From assembly GCA_948146395.1 (NCBI GenBank), contig OX411549.1, forward strand, positions 24,064,990-24,128,989: a DNA stretch of 64,000 bases. The letters run 5' to 3'. The DNA is from Fragum whitleyi (lineage: Eukaryota; Mollusca; Bivalvia; Cardiida; Cardiidae). Both the position numbers and the translations under genes were made by a program. The notes below the pieces were generated by a model. It did no database searches. It was not told the DNA's origin and saw only the letters and a program-made list of their open reading frames with translations. This document shows, in pieces, positions 25,301-40,300 of the stretch (its first letter is position 1; each line of letters begins with the position of its first letter).

Positions 25301-28300
25301 GGCTAGTTCATAAAATGTATTCCACAAATTAAGCCGAAACTTTTGTGTTGGATTGCACAAACATTTTGGTAAAAATTGTGTTTATTATCATTTTCATCAA
25401 TTATGCGACTGTTTTAAATTTAGTCAAATTTTATCTAACTTTGGGATGGGTGTTATGTTCTAGCAATAGCATTACAGCTACATCTATATATGGTAACAGT
25501 ACGTAAAGGTCCTTGTTATTTTAATTAATACTATGTCCGGTTCTGGATAGTTAATAAAGAAGTAAACACCATTTATGTTTTGTTCTACATCCAACCCCAG
25601 GTTATAACTAGGCGGGGGAGCGAGAAAAAATATTTAAAATCTGTTAAATAAATCATGTTTTCTGTAAGTTTTCTGAAACGTTGGTTGGAATTTCTTGGCT
25701 GAATTAAATAAGAAGCAATTAGAAATTATTTGTTATATCTTAAAGCTATTGTGGGACTTTAAATCATCGATCCAAACATTTCAAATGATTTAGAAAAATG
25801 ATAAAAATGTGCAGAAGAGAATTTTTCCTAAAGCTATCCCGGATATTCGAAAACGGCCAGACTTCAAGGGGGTATTTATTATAATTCAATGCAGTTTCAG
25901 CGAACGGACATATCGCCTGCATTTGATCTCATTATTTCCCCAAAATGAATGTGCTGCATTTGGCTTTCCACTTTACTGAAATATATGTGCATATAGAAAT
26001 TTCAAACAAATTTGATTCCAAATGGCATATGGATAATGTCTGTAAGTGGGTGTATCCGGTACAGAAAGGCATGAGAGATAGCGTAGACCATGAAGGAAAG
26101 AGTTATTGTTTACGTCGCATTTGACGTTATTGCTCCCCCGCCTTAGTAGGGGGTCTCTGTCTTGATTTTTTCATTTTCAGCCGTTATTGTAGATAAGCTT
26201 TTAAAAATTTCCACGTTTATTACACAGATGATGCAATAAAAGACTGTGTGATTTCTGTTTTGAAAGTTCACATTTCTGATGATTCATAACCTCATTTTAC
26301 GAACTTTTGGATCATCCCTCGTAAACAGGACTAGTGGAGTCGTGTGTGAATTTTTTTTTTGGCTTTTTTGTCGTGAAATGAATAAAATGGTAAAAAATCT
26401 CGCCTTCGTAACGAGCTGCTATATTAAGTATGCGACAATAACACACATGCATGGCCCGTGTTTACTATATATTTTCGCCGATAGACGAAATGAACTAAGC
26501 ATAATAATCCTATGTTAGTAGAAATCCGAAAAGAAATACTGACATTTATCATGCCATGAGGAGGCCTGTATTTACCTGGTATCACCTACCTTATTGTATT
26601 ATCTACGATTTCCCCCCTGGCAGGGCGGAGCCTAAGTAACGGGTCGATGCATTTAAGGTAAAGGTATTACTTGGCTTATTTCGCCTGAGACTCTGTTTAG
26701 TTTCCGTCAATGAAATCGGATGATCGAGAAATTCCGCCAATTAACATTAAGATTTAAACGTTAACTGGATGCATGTCTACTACTCAGACCTGTGGTGTAG
26801 AGGTTAAGACACCCGCCTCTGATTCAAGAGAACCCAAGTTCAATCCGTGTGAGAGAAAGAATATTTTTATGCCTCGTTTTCTATTTTTTCTTTTTTTTTC
26901 TTTTTTCTGTCTTACAATCACGTAGGTTTTTTTTTTCAGACGGAGTGTGTATTAGAGTTTATCAACGTTCTTGTAATTATTAAGACATATTTTTTTCATA
27001 TACATGTATTAAGTTTACTTTTGATAAATAAAACAACAGAAAAGGTGGCTCTGCTGATGCGGGATGTCCTTTTGGATTAGGCTTAATCGGAAAAATTTGC
27101 TGTTTTCTGAAAATTGAGAAACATCTTTTCCTGTTGGCTAAAGAAAACTAAGTGCAGTGTACATGTATATATTTCACTTTTATACAACAATAAAAGATTA
27201 TTCGCATCTTAGATGTCGCGATAAGAATCAGCAGAAAGTGGTCCTTTAATAATTAATTCCTCAGTGTTAATTTGTAATAGGGACGAAGAAGAGTATAAAA
27301 AAACAAAACACACATAAACAAACTAGCACCTCGGAGATTTGAACTCATAGGTGTGTGATCAAAAGCGATACACCTTAACCGACTGAGCTATTCTTTCATG
27401 CTTTAACTTGCTAGTTAAATCAATACGTTATTAAAGGTTTAGGTAATTTGAACTCGGAGATCTTCCGAAGATATACGGAATATGCACGAAGTATCGGGCG
27501 AAATTAGCCAAATAATAAAACTACCTGTATTCATTATTATCTACTTCTAAATATTGTCGACATTATTAACTTGAGACGGTAAAGCGTAGGTTGGTAACCA
27601 AACCCTCGTAACTGCAGCTTGTCTAAACTGAAGTTTAGCAAAACTACTGATAAAGTAGATCGGAATAAACTATTCCAATATCTAAAAAATTCCCGAAGTG
27701 ATCAACAGGGTATACCACCACTAAAACAGGATAATGTACTGTGCACTGGGACAAAAGAAAAGGCGGACATTTTGAACCAACAGTTCCAGTCAGTATTCAC
27801 TCCCTTAGCCCCCCCCCCCCTCTCACTGAAAAATCTCTCTCTCATGAAAGTCCAAGACTTAATTGATCAAAAAACCATTACAGAAGATGCAGTACCCCAA
27901 CACCTTCAAAACCACACACCAGTAATGCCAGAGATTGAAATCTCCGAATTAGGTATAATAAAACTCTTGAAAAACCTAAAACCAAAAAAAGCCGCAGGTC
28001 CTGATAAACTCAAACCCATAGTACTCAGGGAGCTCTGTGAAGAACTTGCCCCCATTATAAAGGTCCTGTACGAAAAATCAATTAAATCAGGCACTGTGCC
28101 CCACATATGGAATACTGCCAATGTTTCCCCAATTTACAAGAAAGGAGACAAATCCATTTCTGCCAACTATAGGCCCATAAGCCTTACTTGTATTCTATGT
28201 AAGGTGATGGAACATGTCATTGCATCAAACATAGTTAAGCATCTTGACACAAATGGACTTATGTATGACCTACAGCATGGTTTCAGGGAGAGGCGCTCCT

Positions 28301-31300
28301 GTGAGACACAAATTGTGTCTCTTATTGAGGATCTGTCTCGAAAATCAAGTCAAGGCAAACAGACTGATCTCATACTACTGGACTTCTCCAAAGCTTTTGA
28401 CAAGGTAAACCACTCAAAACTCCTACTAAAACTTCATTCCTATGGCATCAGAAATAGTACACTTCAATGGATCAAGGCATTTCTTAGTAATCGCTCACAG
28501 AGAGTGGTTATCGAAGGTGAGGAATCGGACTCGGTCCCAGTCACATCCGGGGTACCCCAAGGATCTGTACTGGGCCCAATCCTTTTCCTGGCCTATATAA
28601 ATGACCTCCCAGAAAATCTCATCTCTCAGGCGCGCCTCTTCGCTGATGACACTGCTGTCTACCTGACACTCGACAACATTAGTGACAATACCATTCTGCA
28701 GAGAGACCTGGACAGACTACAGGCATGGGAGGCCAAATGGGACATGGAGTTCAACCCCTCCAAGTGCCAGGTGATACGGGTGACATCCTCCAGGAAACCA
28801 CTCCAAACACAGTATATACTGCATGGGCAGGTCCTGGAGACTGTCACCAGTGCCAGGTACTTGGGGGTTGACATCTCCAACAATTTAAGCTGGCAGACTC
28901 ACATCAATCGAATCACATCAAGTGCCAATAAAACCCTAGGATTTCTAAAACGGAATGTTAAAACCAAATCTTCCAAAGTCAGAGAAGCGGCCTATCAGAC
29001 TCTTGTGCGCCCACAGCTTGAGTATGCCTCAGCCGTTTGGGATCCACATATTAAAGAACAAATCAACAAGATAGAAATGGTCCAAAGGCGTGCAGCCAGA
29101 TGGACACTAAATGACTATTCCCAAACAACAAGTGTCACTTCCTTATTATCCCAATTAAACTGGCAGACACTCAAGGAAAGAAGATCAATTGCACGACTCT
29201 GCCTGTTTTATAAAATTTTATACGCTCTTGTAGCTATCCCTCTCCCTGAATATGTCCAGCCTACTTGTAGGGTTTCCAGGTATTGCCATTCTATGACATT
29301 CCGCCAGATTCATACAGGTAAAAATTACCACAAATATTCCTTCTATCCTATGGATATTGTCCAATGGAATGCCCTATCGGAAAATGCTGTAGCCTCTCCA
29401 AGCCTAGAAAACTTCCGGGCATCAATAGGAGAGCTGCAACACTTCAGACCGTAAGACTAAGAGTACACTGCAGTGTCTGTTTTTACCTTTTTTATACCTT
29501 TTAATACCTTTTAATACCTTTTATTATGTCCTATAATGGTTGCTTTTTAATATAACTCCCCTCATCGATCTGAATATTAACCCCTCTTCTTTTACTACAC
29601 TTTCTATATTCTTTTATCTTTCACTCTTTTCACAACCCTGACGCACAGTGCCTGCCAGTAATGCTCGCGAGGGCGTAGGCAGTATTTGAAGATAGATAGA
29701 TAGATAAGTTACGAAGCTTTGGAAACCCAGCGATGAAATGTGTTCACTTTCTCCTAGCACGTTAATCCTTTTGGTTTTAGGATACAGTTATTTGCACGCG
29801 TTCACGATTTTTGCCTACTAACTTTTCAATTAACACAGAATATATATTTTGATGTTAACGCGCCAAATTACATCATGACTGAGCCCCGCCCTGCCAGTTC
29901 ATTGATAACGCAGTATAACATATCTTAAGCATTTTTACAGATTTTCCTTACTCTTTTGCATCTACTCATGTAGTATATCGAAATTTTGATAAATTTCGAA
30001 TTAATAATTTATGTTATTAAATTATTTCCTAATGTCAAAATAGAAAAAGAATATGCACAGACAACACATTCGGAAAATGTAACACATTGCCCGAGAGTTC
30101 TGGGGCAAAGTGTTACAACTACCGCGGAAAAGTGTTACATAGTATACAGATGCAAAGTAAAGGACTCCCATTTGTACTGTCATTCATAGGATAAACATTA
30201 AAGTTTTTTTGCAAAGTAAGTATTCAAAACAAGACTGAAAGTTTCATGAGTACTGAATTTTATCATTCCTGATCATGAAAGTGCTTTTATTTGTGCCTAA
30301 CAACCCGTGTTGATAGTTTCCTCGATAACAAGGTATCTGGCCAAATACCTATAATACAGTTAAACTTATTAAGCGACCAATAACGGGACCATGAAAAACG
30401 GTCGTTTAAGAAAACTGTCGCTTAATACTCATTTGATTTTAAAAAAAGAAACATGTTTTTTTTTTATAAAATATGCATGTTATGGAGAAAATCTTAGTAA
30501 TCCTTTGATGTTAAAACTCAATAGAATCGTCTCATTGTTTGTTCAAAATAATGAAATTATTTAAACAAGAGGACCACAGTTGCCCTTAATCGCCCAAGTA
30601 TTATAAATAAAATGATGAATGACTAAGCTAAACAATGCTGTTGCCTCTATACAACTTGAGAAACCTTTTTTACAATTTTCAAGTTGACTTACAACGATTT
30701 TCTTTGATTTGACTCCGTAACCTAGTTTTTGACCCCAGTTGACCCAATTTCGAACTCATCCAAGATGTCATCAAGACAATCATTCTGATCAAATTTCAGG
30801 TTGGTCGGGGCAAAAAATGTGGCCTCTAGAGTGCATACAAGGTTTTTCTAAGATTTGATCCTGTGACATAGTTTTTGACCCCAGTTGACCCAATTTCGAA
30901 CTCGTCCGAGATATCATCATGACAATTATTGTGATTAAATTTCAGGGTGAATGGTCAAAAAATGTGGCATCTAGAGTGCATACAAGGCAAATGTTGACGA
31001 CGGACGACGCACGACGGCCATCCACCTAACCAAAATAGCTCACCTTGAGCACATCGTACAACATCGGTGAAAAATCGTGGTTTTGAATTTATTGAATTTT
31101 CAATCCAATATCATGGTATTCCTATTATTCATATCAACATGATATTTAGCAGAAAAAAATATTTTTTCTTTTAAATTTCTAAATCTGTTTTATTCTCAAA
31201 CTCGAAAGAAAACTGGCAATAACATTAAGTTTTTCCTTTGTCCACAGAAGTGACCCACCCGGCCTAAAACGAAGATGTTTTGGCGTACGGCTATAATTGT

Positions 31301-34300
31301 TTGTTTCTTTCGTTTCTTTCAATGCTTTATGTTTCTGCTATGTATTACAAAACAACTATTTACAGAAAATGAAATCAGGGTTAATACAGAATATAAATGG
31401 AATTTGAAGAGATATTAATTTGTTTTGCCATTTGACGCTCCTTTGCTGGACTTATTTACGGTGTAAAAGCGTCGTTATATAAAACTGAAAAGAAATGAAT
31501 GAACAAATCTCTAACTAAATAACTCTCCAACGATATGATTAGCAAAAAATGGAAAAAAAAGTATCATGGAATGTCAATGGATTATGTTATGTTATTTTTA
31601 TTAAAACATCATAATTGCAGTTTGAATAATCTGTAGTAACAATGTTTTGTTAGACCATCGAAAATTCGTAAATTCCACGATCAAATAATTCATTTTTAAC
31701 GATATGAAACTATGAAATATCCCCAAAGCCAAAGCTAAAAAAATCTAGACATTGAATATTTGTTAGGTTTTGGGAGCGTTTATTGATTTGAGTAATAGAA
31801 GAGATAAATTAAAAAACTATCAAATTATCATCGCTTTATCGTACTAAGGTTCATGTTTGCTGATTTTTTTAGGTTTTTAAAGAACCGACGCTTAATCTGC
31901 AATGTGCATAAATTTAGTAAATCATTATTTCTCTTTGGTTATAGACACTTGGTGACAGAAAAAATATGTAGAAGGGATATAGCCATCCCGGCTCGATGGA
32001 TGGTAAATATGAAAACGACGTTGTTATTTGTTAGTTTAAATACAAACAAAGTAAAGAGTAAACCACAACCCCACCACAACCCCACATAAAAGGATCTAAC
32101 TATAAAGTATAACATCGAAATGAGACTAAACGTCATAACTACAACCCACTTAGTCTGAAGCTGCGATGTTTAAGTCACAACATGTAATTGCCTTGTCCCC
32201 TTCGTACAAAAAACAAAATGTTTCTTCACGATACAGGATCTAATATCTACTACAACCTCATGACGATCGAACGTCAACTCTGTCTGATTAGAATTGTTTT
32301 ACCACTCACTTAATCGTGTAACAAAAGTATACTGTTGCTAAAAAATAACGTCAATTCACAGACACGTTTCCTTTTTCTCTTTCAACGTGTAAAAGATAGA
32401 CAAATATAAAATGTGGCGAAACGTTTTCTTTGTCCGAGAGTAGTGAAGTAGATGAAATATCTGGCGTGGTTTTTGCTTCTCATTTGAATAATAATAAACA
32501 TGCTTACGATTTTGGCTAGTAGCCCTTGGGTCCTCGTAATTTCAGCACAAACTGAGAGGTGAAGAATTTTAGTCCCCAAACGAAATCCTGACGTTAATTA
32601 ATATAAAAAGCTGTCGAACCAAAACGTTGTAACTGCGACGTTTTGGCAATACGTACATGATCTATTTATAAATAGTCTCTTTTAAAAGCCAAAAGTTATT
32701 ACTCTCAAATATAACAACATTGATATATCTATTTCCTTTGGTCGACTTCTTTCCGGAACAATTCATGGATGATGACGCTTTAATCACTTTTAATCTGCTA
32801 GATTTTGAGTGACTAGAGTGTTATCGGCCCTAGACTTTGTCTACATCTGGCAGTGCCGGGATTTTCCCGACTTACCTATAAACAATCTACTTCATTAATA
32901 TACTTATATTTGTCTTAAATAAAATAGTCAACTAACCGCTTATAAGCAAAACAAAATCAGAACCAGCATTAACCAAGATCAAAGATCGATCTTTTCTCAC
33001 ATATGTTTGCTTTATGTTTGCTTAATATACAATTGTTATTCCTATTATTGTACAATTTGTTTTGTACTTTAGTGAAATCAAGTAAATATTGTGTTATTTT
33101 ATACATGTATTATGTTGGTTGCGTAAACAAATGAATTGTCAAATCATGTAAAAGGAATTAATGAAGTTATATCAAGAAAACACTTTGATTTGCCACAAAC
33201 AATAAGTAACTAGCACATTCCCGCCCAACACAACAAAACTTTTTAGGAAGAGAAGACATTTCTTGCTATAGGAAATTGACCTTTTTTTATAACGTTTTAA
33301 TTTGCATATGATACACGGCTAATAATACCTTACTTCAAACTAAGTTTTTGTAGGTATGTTTTTCTCAGATCAATATTGACTAAATTGAACCAAAGTTTCA
33401 AATCACACTATTTAGGTTATTTTAAAACCGTAAACCAAATGAATATCTACAGATACTTTATTCATTGTGGCAACATGGTTGAGCTACCTGTAATCTTTTA
33501 AATATATAACTTAGATTATTACGTGAGAAATTATGGACATCCTATTGTTTGTCTTTTAGCATGATCACGTCAAAGGGCATTCTAATTATCACTAATTATA
33601 GTTATCGGTTATATCAATTAATGCAATTAACGATACAATCTAAAATGATGATAAAACAAGGAGGCTGTAGTTGCAGGTTTTTGATCATTCATAGATATAA
33701 TAATTCAACCTTAAACTTAGACCCATTCATTCATAAAAGAGTTTGTCTAAAATAATACTTTTTTTAAAAAAATGTGTATACGCATTTTTCTTAATAATTT
33801 ATTTTCTAATTTCTGAATGCCACTGGTAAAGTGTATAATGTGTTCAAATGGTCTGAAACTACACCAGAGACGCACAGTCAACAAATCAATACAATATTTT
33901 AGAAAAACCTTCCTTCTAGAATCCAGCGATCAGGACTGGATATGCAGCCGATGTAGTAGACCCGCATATCCTGGATGTACAAATGCTTCATCTACGACTA
34001 GTTATACACAAAGCAGTACCCTTCTAGCTGCAGGCTAGGAAAGGATGAGGTGGTGGTACTGGTGGTGAAAAACCAGGAAACTATTGTTAGGTGCTCCAGC
34101 CGCCGCGATATAGCTGAAAAAAATTGATAGCGGCGTTAAACTCCATTCAATCAATCAATTAATTGAAAAATTTCAAAGCAGCTTTACAGATGAAAGCATT
34201 ACACAAAAAGACTATGAACATGCACAAACTGTGTGGAAAACCTTTAACTGTAAAACAATTGGTGATAAATATAAACTGAACCTATAATACTATTACACCG

Positions 34301-37300
34301 CACCTGGTCTGCCGTGGGTTGCTCTTCTAAAATACACTCAAATAGACTTAGAACTTTTAACAGATTTGGACATGCATCTCTTTATCGATAAAGGAATGAG
34401 AGGTAGAATCAGTATGGTTTCAAAAAGACATACCAAAGCAAACAATCCACACATTGCAGATTATGACCCAGACAAAAATGACAACTACATCATATATTTT
34501 GATGCAAACAATATATGGTCATGCAATGAGTTAACCGCTCCCATACGGTGGTTTCAAATAGTTAATCGGTAAATTTGGCAATCGAGAAAAAGGGATAGGC
34601 TGGATATATGAAGTGGATTCTGAATATCCTATAAAGCTACATAAAACACAAAATGACTATCCAATTGCACCTGAAAAGCTTTCAGTTAAAAAAGAATTGC
34701 TTTCAGATTATCAAACAGACATAATTGACAACACCAGCGTGTTAAACACTTAAAAGCTAGTGCCTAATCTTGTGGACAAGAACGAATATGTAGTTCATTA
34801 CAAAAACCTTCAACCATACCTAAAATTAGACATGAAGATAAAGTAAATCCACCGATTATTGGATTTTAATGAAAAACCTTGGAGGGAACCCTACATTCGT
34901 CTTAATACAGAACTTGCTTAAACAAGCTGAGTCAGCATTTCTTAAAGATTTTTACAAATTAATTAACAACTCCGAATTTTGCAAGACTATGGAAAATCTT
35001 CGTAAAAGAGTAGACATAAAACTGGTTTAAACAGACGGCACACAAAATGAAAGCTAACGCAAGATAGTAGCCAAGCCAAACTTCAATAGACGTGCCAAAT
35101 TTTCTGATGAAATGTCAGCAATACAAGTTAACAAAACAAAAATAACACTTAACAAACCAATCTATGTAGGGTTCACTGTCTTAGACCTATCAAATCACCA
35201 TATGTACGACTGGTATTACAACACGCTGAAAAAGATGTACGGTAAGAATTACACCCTGCTTTACACCGATACTGACAGCTTGCTTGTGGACAGCAAATCC
35301 AAAGATGCTTACAAAGATATGTCTGAAATGAAAGATGAATATGACTTCTCTTATTATCTAAAATAATATCCACTACATGATGAAACAAACAAGAAAGTCA
35401 TAGGAAAATAAAAGATGAAGTTCTGGAGTTGCAATAGCTGGATATATCGGTTTGCGTCCTAAACTATACTCCATAATGAGACCAGATGAACAGGTAATCA
35501 AAAAAGCATAGGGTGTAAAATTTTGTAATTAAGAAGCCAATCAACTTTGAAAACTTTTAAGACTCACTATTTAAAAAACAAAAGTGCACACACTCAATGA
35601 ACATGCTACGTTCCATGCAACACAACATCTATGAACTAAAAGTAAATAAAACAACACTATCTCCACTCGACACAAAAAGATATATAGCACAAGATGGAAC
35701 TACGACATACGCGTATTGGTATCAGCTGGAACAGTAAGCAATTGCTCCTTGACAAACCCTCTCTGTGGTGCCGGTGGTATCAAATGATACTCTTATGCCT
35801 TGTGTCATTATATGGTAATCAATCGTGTGTATATCAACACTCCATATAGGGCCTGTCGCTCGTCTTCTACTACCACCTTCTTGTTCCCCTGGTTGAAACA
35901 AATACCTTACACAAGCTGTATGACAAATCGGGGCATCATCAACTTTTTTCTTTATAACAGGGGAATGTTTTTTAGTTTCCTTATTCAACGCCTTAACAAC
36001 ATCTTGCAACATCATTAACAATTCTCTGTTTCTTTTAATCAGCTAATTAGTGCGGTGCCTTATGTAATCCCGTAGGATTTTCGTGCTGAAATTGATTTTT
36101 TGGCTTTAATTGATTGTTTATGGGTCAAGCAATCGGAAACAATGCGGGTCCAAATTTTTCGGGTCTTTTCCCTGATTTTATGGGCTCTCGAAGGAGCCCA
36201 TATGGGCAAAATGGGTATTTTCCTATTACAGGGTTCAGGAAAGGCGTTTTTTTTTTAATTCTTCTTAAATGTTTTCTTTAGGCGAACATTGTATTTAGTG
36301 TTAGAACATTTTAGAAAATACAGTAACCCATTTTCAAAAGCTTTTCCACTATTTTTTGGGCTCTCAAAGAGCCCAAAATAGCAATTTTGGCCTTTTCCTA
36401 TTAATTGGTTTAAGAAAAACATTATTTTGTTTAGGGATGATTTTTAAGCTCTGTTTGATATAAAGTGTTGGTTGGCATTGAAATACTTGCAGTTCAATGT
36501 TCTCTATAACCATTTCAGGATTTTATGGGCTCTCCGGCATAATAGCCCATGCGAATTGATCTGGGTGCTTTTTTCAATAAGGATCACAAAAAAGGTTATT
36601 TTCATTGCGGTTGAACCGTTCTCCAATTACTTTCAGCCGTTATTGTATTAAAGATAGCTTTGGTATAATAAACAATAAGCCCCTACTTAAAGTCTAAGAG
36701 TCCTTTGATTGGCTTGCAAAGAATCCCATAGGAGCCGGATAATGAGTTTCCGAAGTTTGGTTTAAAGAATATCGGCACTTCTTATGGTGCTCATGGGTAC
36801 CAAAATTGCTGCAAATGATTCTTTAATGGTTGAAACAAAATGTCGATCGAAATTCTCTTATCCAACAACGAGATGTTTAATCAATTTAACTGGACTTTAA
36901 TGAGCCCATATGATCCAACATGGACACTTTGCCTAATGATAGGATGGAGAAAATCCATTTCTTGTCTAAAACCTTTCTCGAGCTTTTTTTTTAAATTAAT
37001 TGGAAAATATGACTTTATCGTGTAAAAACGATCTTGTAAGGAAAAAAAGACAGATATTCCTGAATTCAGCGTATTTCATTCTGAAAAAATAAAGCAACTA
37101 CTAACGCCTAAAATATTATTCTTGAATTTTGAGTCAACTATTTACGCATGAAATTCCTTCTGTTTGTCCCATTCTTTCAAAGGTCAATTTCGAAGTATTT
37201 GTCAATTGGGGAAATTCATATCGAAACATGCGAAAAATATAACATTATACTTGAAAATTAATAATTTCGAAATTTACAGACTGGATATAACAAGATAAGT

Positions 37301-40300
37301 TCCTATTTGACATTGCCGATTCGAACATTCAAGCTACATTTTTTTAATGAGTTGTTGTTAGTGCCATACCCATGTGCGATTCTTAAACATCGAAAAAAGC
37401 ACAAATTTCCGAATTTAAGAACCAGATTTGTAATTGTTCTAGATGAAGAACTGTGAAAGAGTAGCTTTAAGCACACAGCCATGGTCACCACACCCGTTTT
37501 ACTGATAGATTTGACTTTACTGTAAGATACAGGATTGTGGAGAGGTGTAAGGTCAAGAAGGAGAATAACACTATATATGGCGAATGAGAAACACAATTTT
37601 TGACAATTTTACTGATGGAGACAATCGCTCGATCTGCGATGTGGCAATCATGAGTGTTCTGATCTTCGCAATCATTTTACTATATCTTCTTTTCAGTTGC
37701 CACAGTTAATGTCTTAATTGTTTCGTACTGAAATAGGCAAGAGACTCAGTGCAAGGACTGATAATATATTTCGATGATCACAGAAGCTGTTTCCATGACT
37801 TAGAAGTTTCATTAATGAATCGAATTTTAAAGTTTTCGATGTTATCGAGCTGTTCTCTTGGGTCTTATTTTGAAATGACTGGTAAAAAACAATCATTATT
37901 ATTCTGTCTTGGCTTAAAGAAATTTTCCTTGTTACCGTGCATGTTTCACACGTCTTCCAAACCAAAACAACATGCTTATCGTTGGTGATTTCTAAAAAAA
38001 ACATTTACCTCTTCGCTTGTATGACAAATGAAATCTAGTTGGTCAAAATCTGTTTCTTTAGATTTGAACGTGCATAGCTGTTACCGGAACAGTGAACTGC
38101 AGGAGTTTTGCGATTGAAGCGGTCGGTTATAACAATGTCCGTTCATATCTAATCTAATTGTTGTTCCATATTGATTTCAACCTATACACTTGAGAAAACT
38201 TGAAGTATATATTGTTTTCTTTGAAGACATATCAACCATAGAAAAACTTTCCAAGTATTTCCTTCAACTTTGTAAATCAAGCAATACAAGAGCAGTCTAG
38301 CTTAGCCGTAGTCTGATATTTTCTCCGTGGTATTAAAGTAAATACCGGTAAACATTATCTTGATATGCATCGCCTATTTAGTACAATGTATATGCATATG
38401 GTCAGCAAGAAAGTCCCTCCTTTAGCCATAACCAATCCTCAGTACCTACATGCATCCATTGAATATAGACATTTTTCAAGGGTTTTCGTTTGCAATGGGT
38501 TGGTTGCAAAATTAAAATAAGAATCAGATGACCATGCCAAATGATTTTCTTTACCAAACATGCATTTTCCGAGGCAGAAAGATATAATTCAAAACTGCAA
38601 GATTACATGTACACAGATTGCTGTTAAGTCGATGCGATTTAACAGACATCAGATATCGTGCATTTCATTAAAATTACGGGTTCCTATGCTTCGGTCTAGT
38701 CCATGATGTTTCTTTTATAGACATAAATGCACCTGTTTAGAGATTATAAAATGTCAAAAGGAGTAGATAAAGCTGTTGTAAATGCTTTGAATTTTTTGGT
38801 AACTGATTTCTATGAAAAATTAAACAAAATAAGAGTTTGTAATAAGCGTTTCGTGAGGACTCGATAATCTGTAAGTGTAAACCTAGTATCAACAGCAATT
38901 GTGTGTCTTTGATAGAAATTTCAAAGGAAGAGAGCTGATGCACATATTTATCACTCTTACTCTTAATTGATGAACTTGTTGTTTGATACAATTCTAAATC
39001 TATACGCATTAGCGAACTATGAATTATATACATGTATACTTTACTCGAGACAATAAAGGGCAGTAACAACAATTTGAAACAGAGTAAAGCGGACAAATAA
39101 GCAAAAATAAGACAACGTGATTTTTATTCGCTCGAACATATAAATGTCAAAACAAAAATACAACATTGAATTAAAATATATTTGTCCATCGTATATTTAC
39201 AGATTGCCGAAAAATGCTCTAATGGGTTTCATTAAGCGCCAATGGAATAGGAATGGGCTTTGAAAAATTGATTCACATTTGTTTTCTGAGACCCGCACCC
39301 ATTAACTCATAGGGCTTCAGAAATACCATTCTTTAGAAATCTTTTCTTGAACCAAATTGTTGACTAAGTAACCATGTTGACTCGTATGGGCTTATTAGGG
39401 GTCCATATAATCGATAAAAGTAGGGCAATTGGTTAAAATAATTTAAACAGAATATTTCCGACCCTAAAAGATCATTGATACCATTTGCGGTTCGAGCGTG
39501 CAACATTGAAAACAAACATACATTTGTATTTTACGAAATATGTAGTTTGTTATTTTAAACTGTCGTATATTTGCATTATGCAAAACACATACATTCACGC
39601 ACGCGCACACACACACGCACACACACACACACATTCTTCTCTTATGGGCTTCATTTAGCGCTAAAGCAACGGTACAATTAAGAACATCGTGAAATTGACG
39701 GATATTCCTAACAAAATCATTCTAAATCATTCATTCGACGCTCCATTCATTCATTCTCAAAACATTTAAAGGACGGTAATGGATATTTTGAACGCAATTA
39801 GCGATTCCATATTACCTCCCTTTAAAGTCACTCAAAAAACGCTCCTCCCACTCATTCAATTTCATTTCGATGTAATTCCACAATCATTCACTATGTCAAT
39901 TTCACTATGATTTAACTGGGTGGGTTTTGAAAATTTGATTCATATCCCTTTGTACCATTTGTGGCACAAGTAGACATCATGAGGAGGGCCATATTTTTTT
40001 TTAAAAATCGCGAGTTTGGAAAACTCCTAAATCTGTTCATATGGGCTCATTTTAAGGCCAATCAAAAAGCATATCAGAAGTTAAAAAATTAAAAATGATG
40101 TACATCAACACTAACCAACGCTAAGTATTGAACATAATTTGAAAAGAATGGTCAAATGAATGTCAGTTTTTTGTGAATCTTATTTAAGGAAAACACCCCA
40201 ATCGGCTCATATGGGTTATTATGAGAGCCCACACAATTTCCAAAATGACCCTAGATATATGGACATGCAAGTATTCCACGCCAACCCATACTGAATACAT

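Larger units (their letters stand above)
20836..25609 (+). mobile_element. Ty3/gypsy LTR retrotransposon, decayed
   Basis: A full-length but dead element: LTRs at 20836-21004 and 25451-25609, and an exact 5-bp duplication AGGCG at 20831-20835 and 25610-25614. The primer site region starts TGGCGACGAGGAC just after the 5' LTR. The order gag, protease, reverse transcriptase, RNase H, integrase is that of Ty3/gypsy. Several stops and frameshifts interrupt the frames, and the integrase is cut. It lies in intron 1 of the HSPA12-like gene, antisense to it. Confidence 0.93.
26590..29935. mobile_element. CTGGCAGGG palindromic transposon, copy A, split by a LINE
   Basis: Left end CTGGCAGGGCGGAGCCTAAG (about 26618) faces the right end GCCCCGCCCTGCCAG (about 29883). 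The internal parts match copy B at 49285-49665, including CGATGAAATGTGTTCACT. The exact outer limits are uncertain, because similarity between copies extends past the CTGGCAG block. Copy A is enlarged by the LINE at 27637-29704 and by two tRNA-like SINE heads. Confidence 0.75.

Noticed and set aside
27330..27398. Possible functional tRNA gene (minus)
   Set aside because: A- and B-boxes are good but the acceptor ends do not pair, so it is treated as a tRNA-derived repeat.
30570..31065. CRISPR-like or satellite array
   Set aside because: Only two long diverged units inside a known kind of interspersed animal repeat; no short regular spacers.
38737..39096. 119-codon minus-strand frame as a transposase
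   Set aside because: Leu/Ser-rich composition, no catalytic motif, located in the non-coding interior of the long-TIR element.
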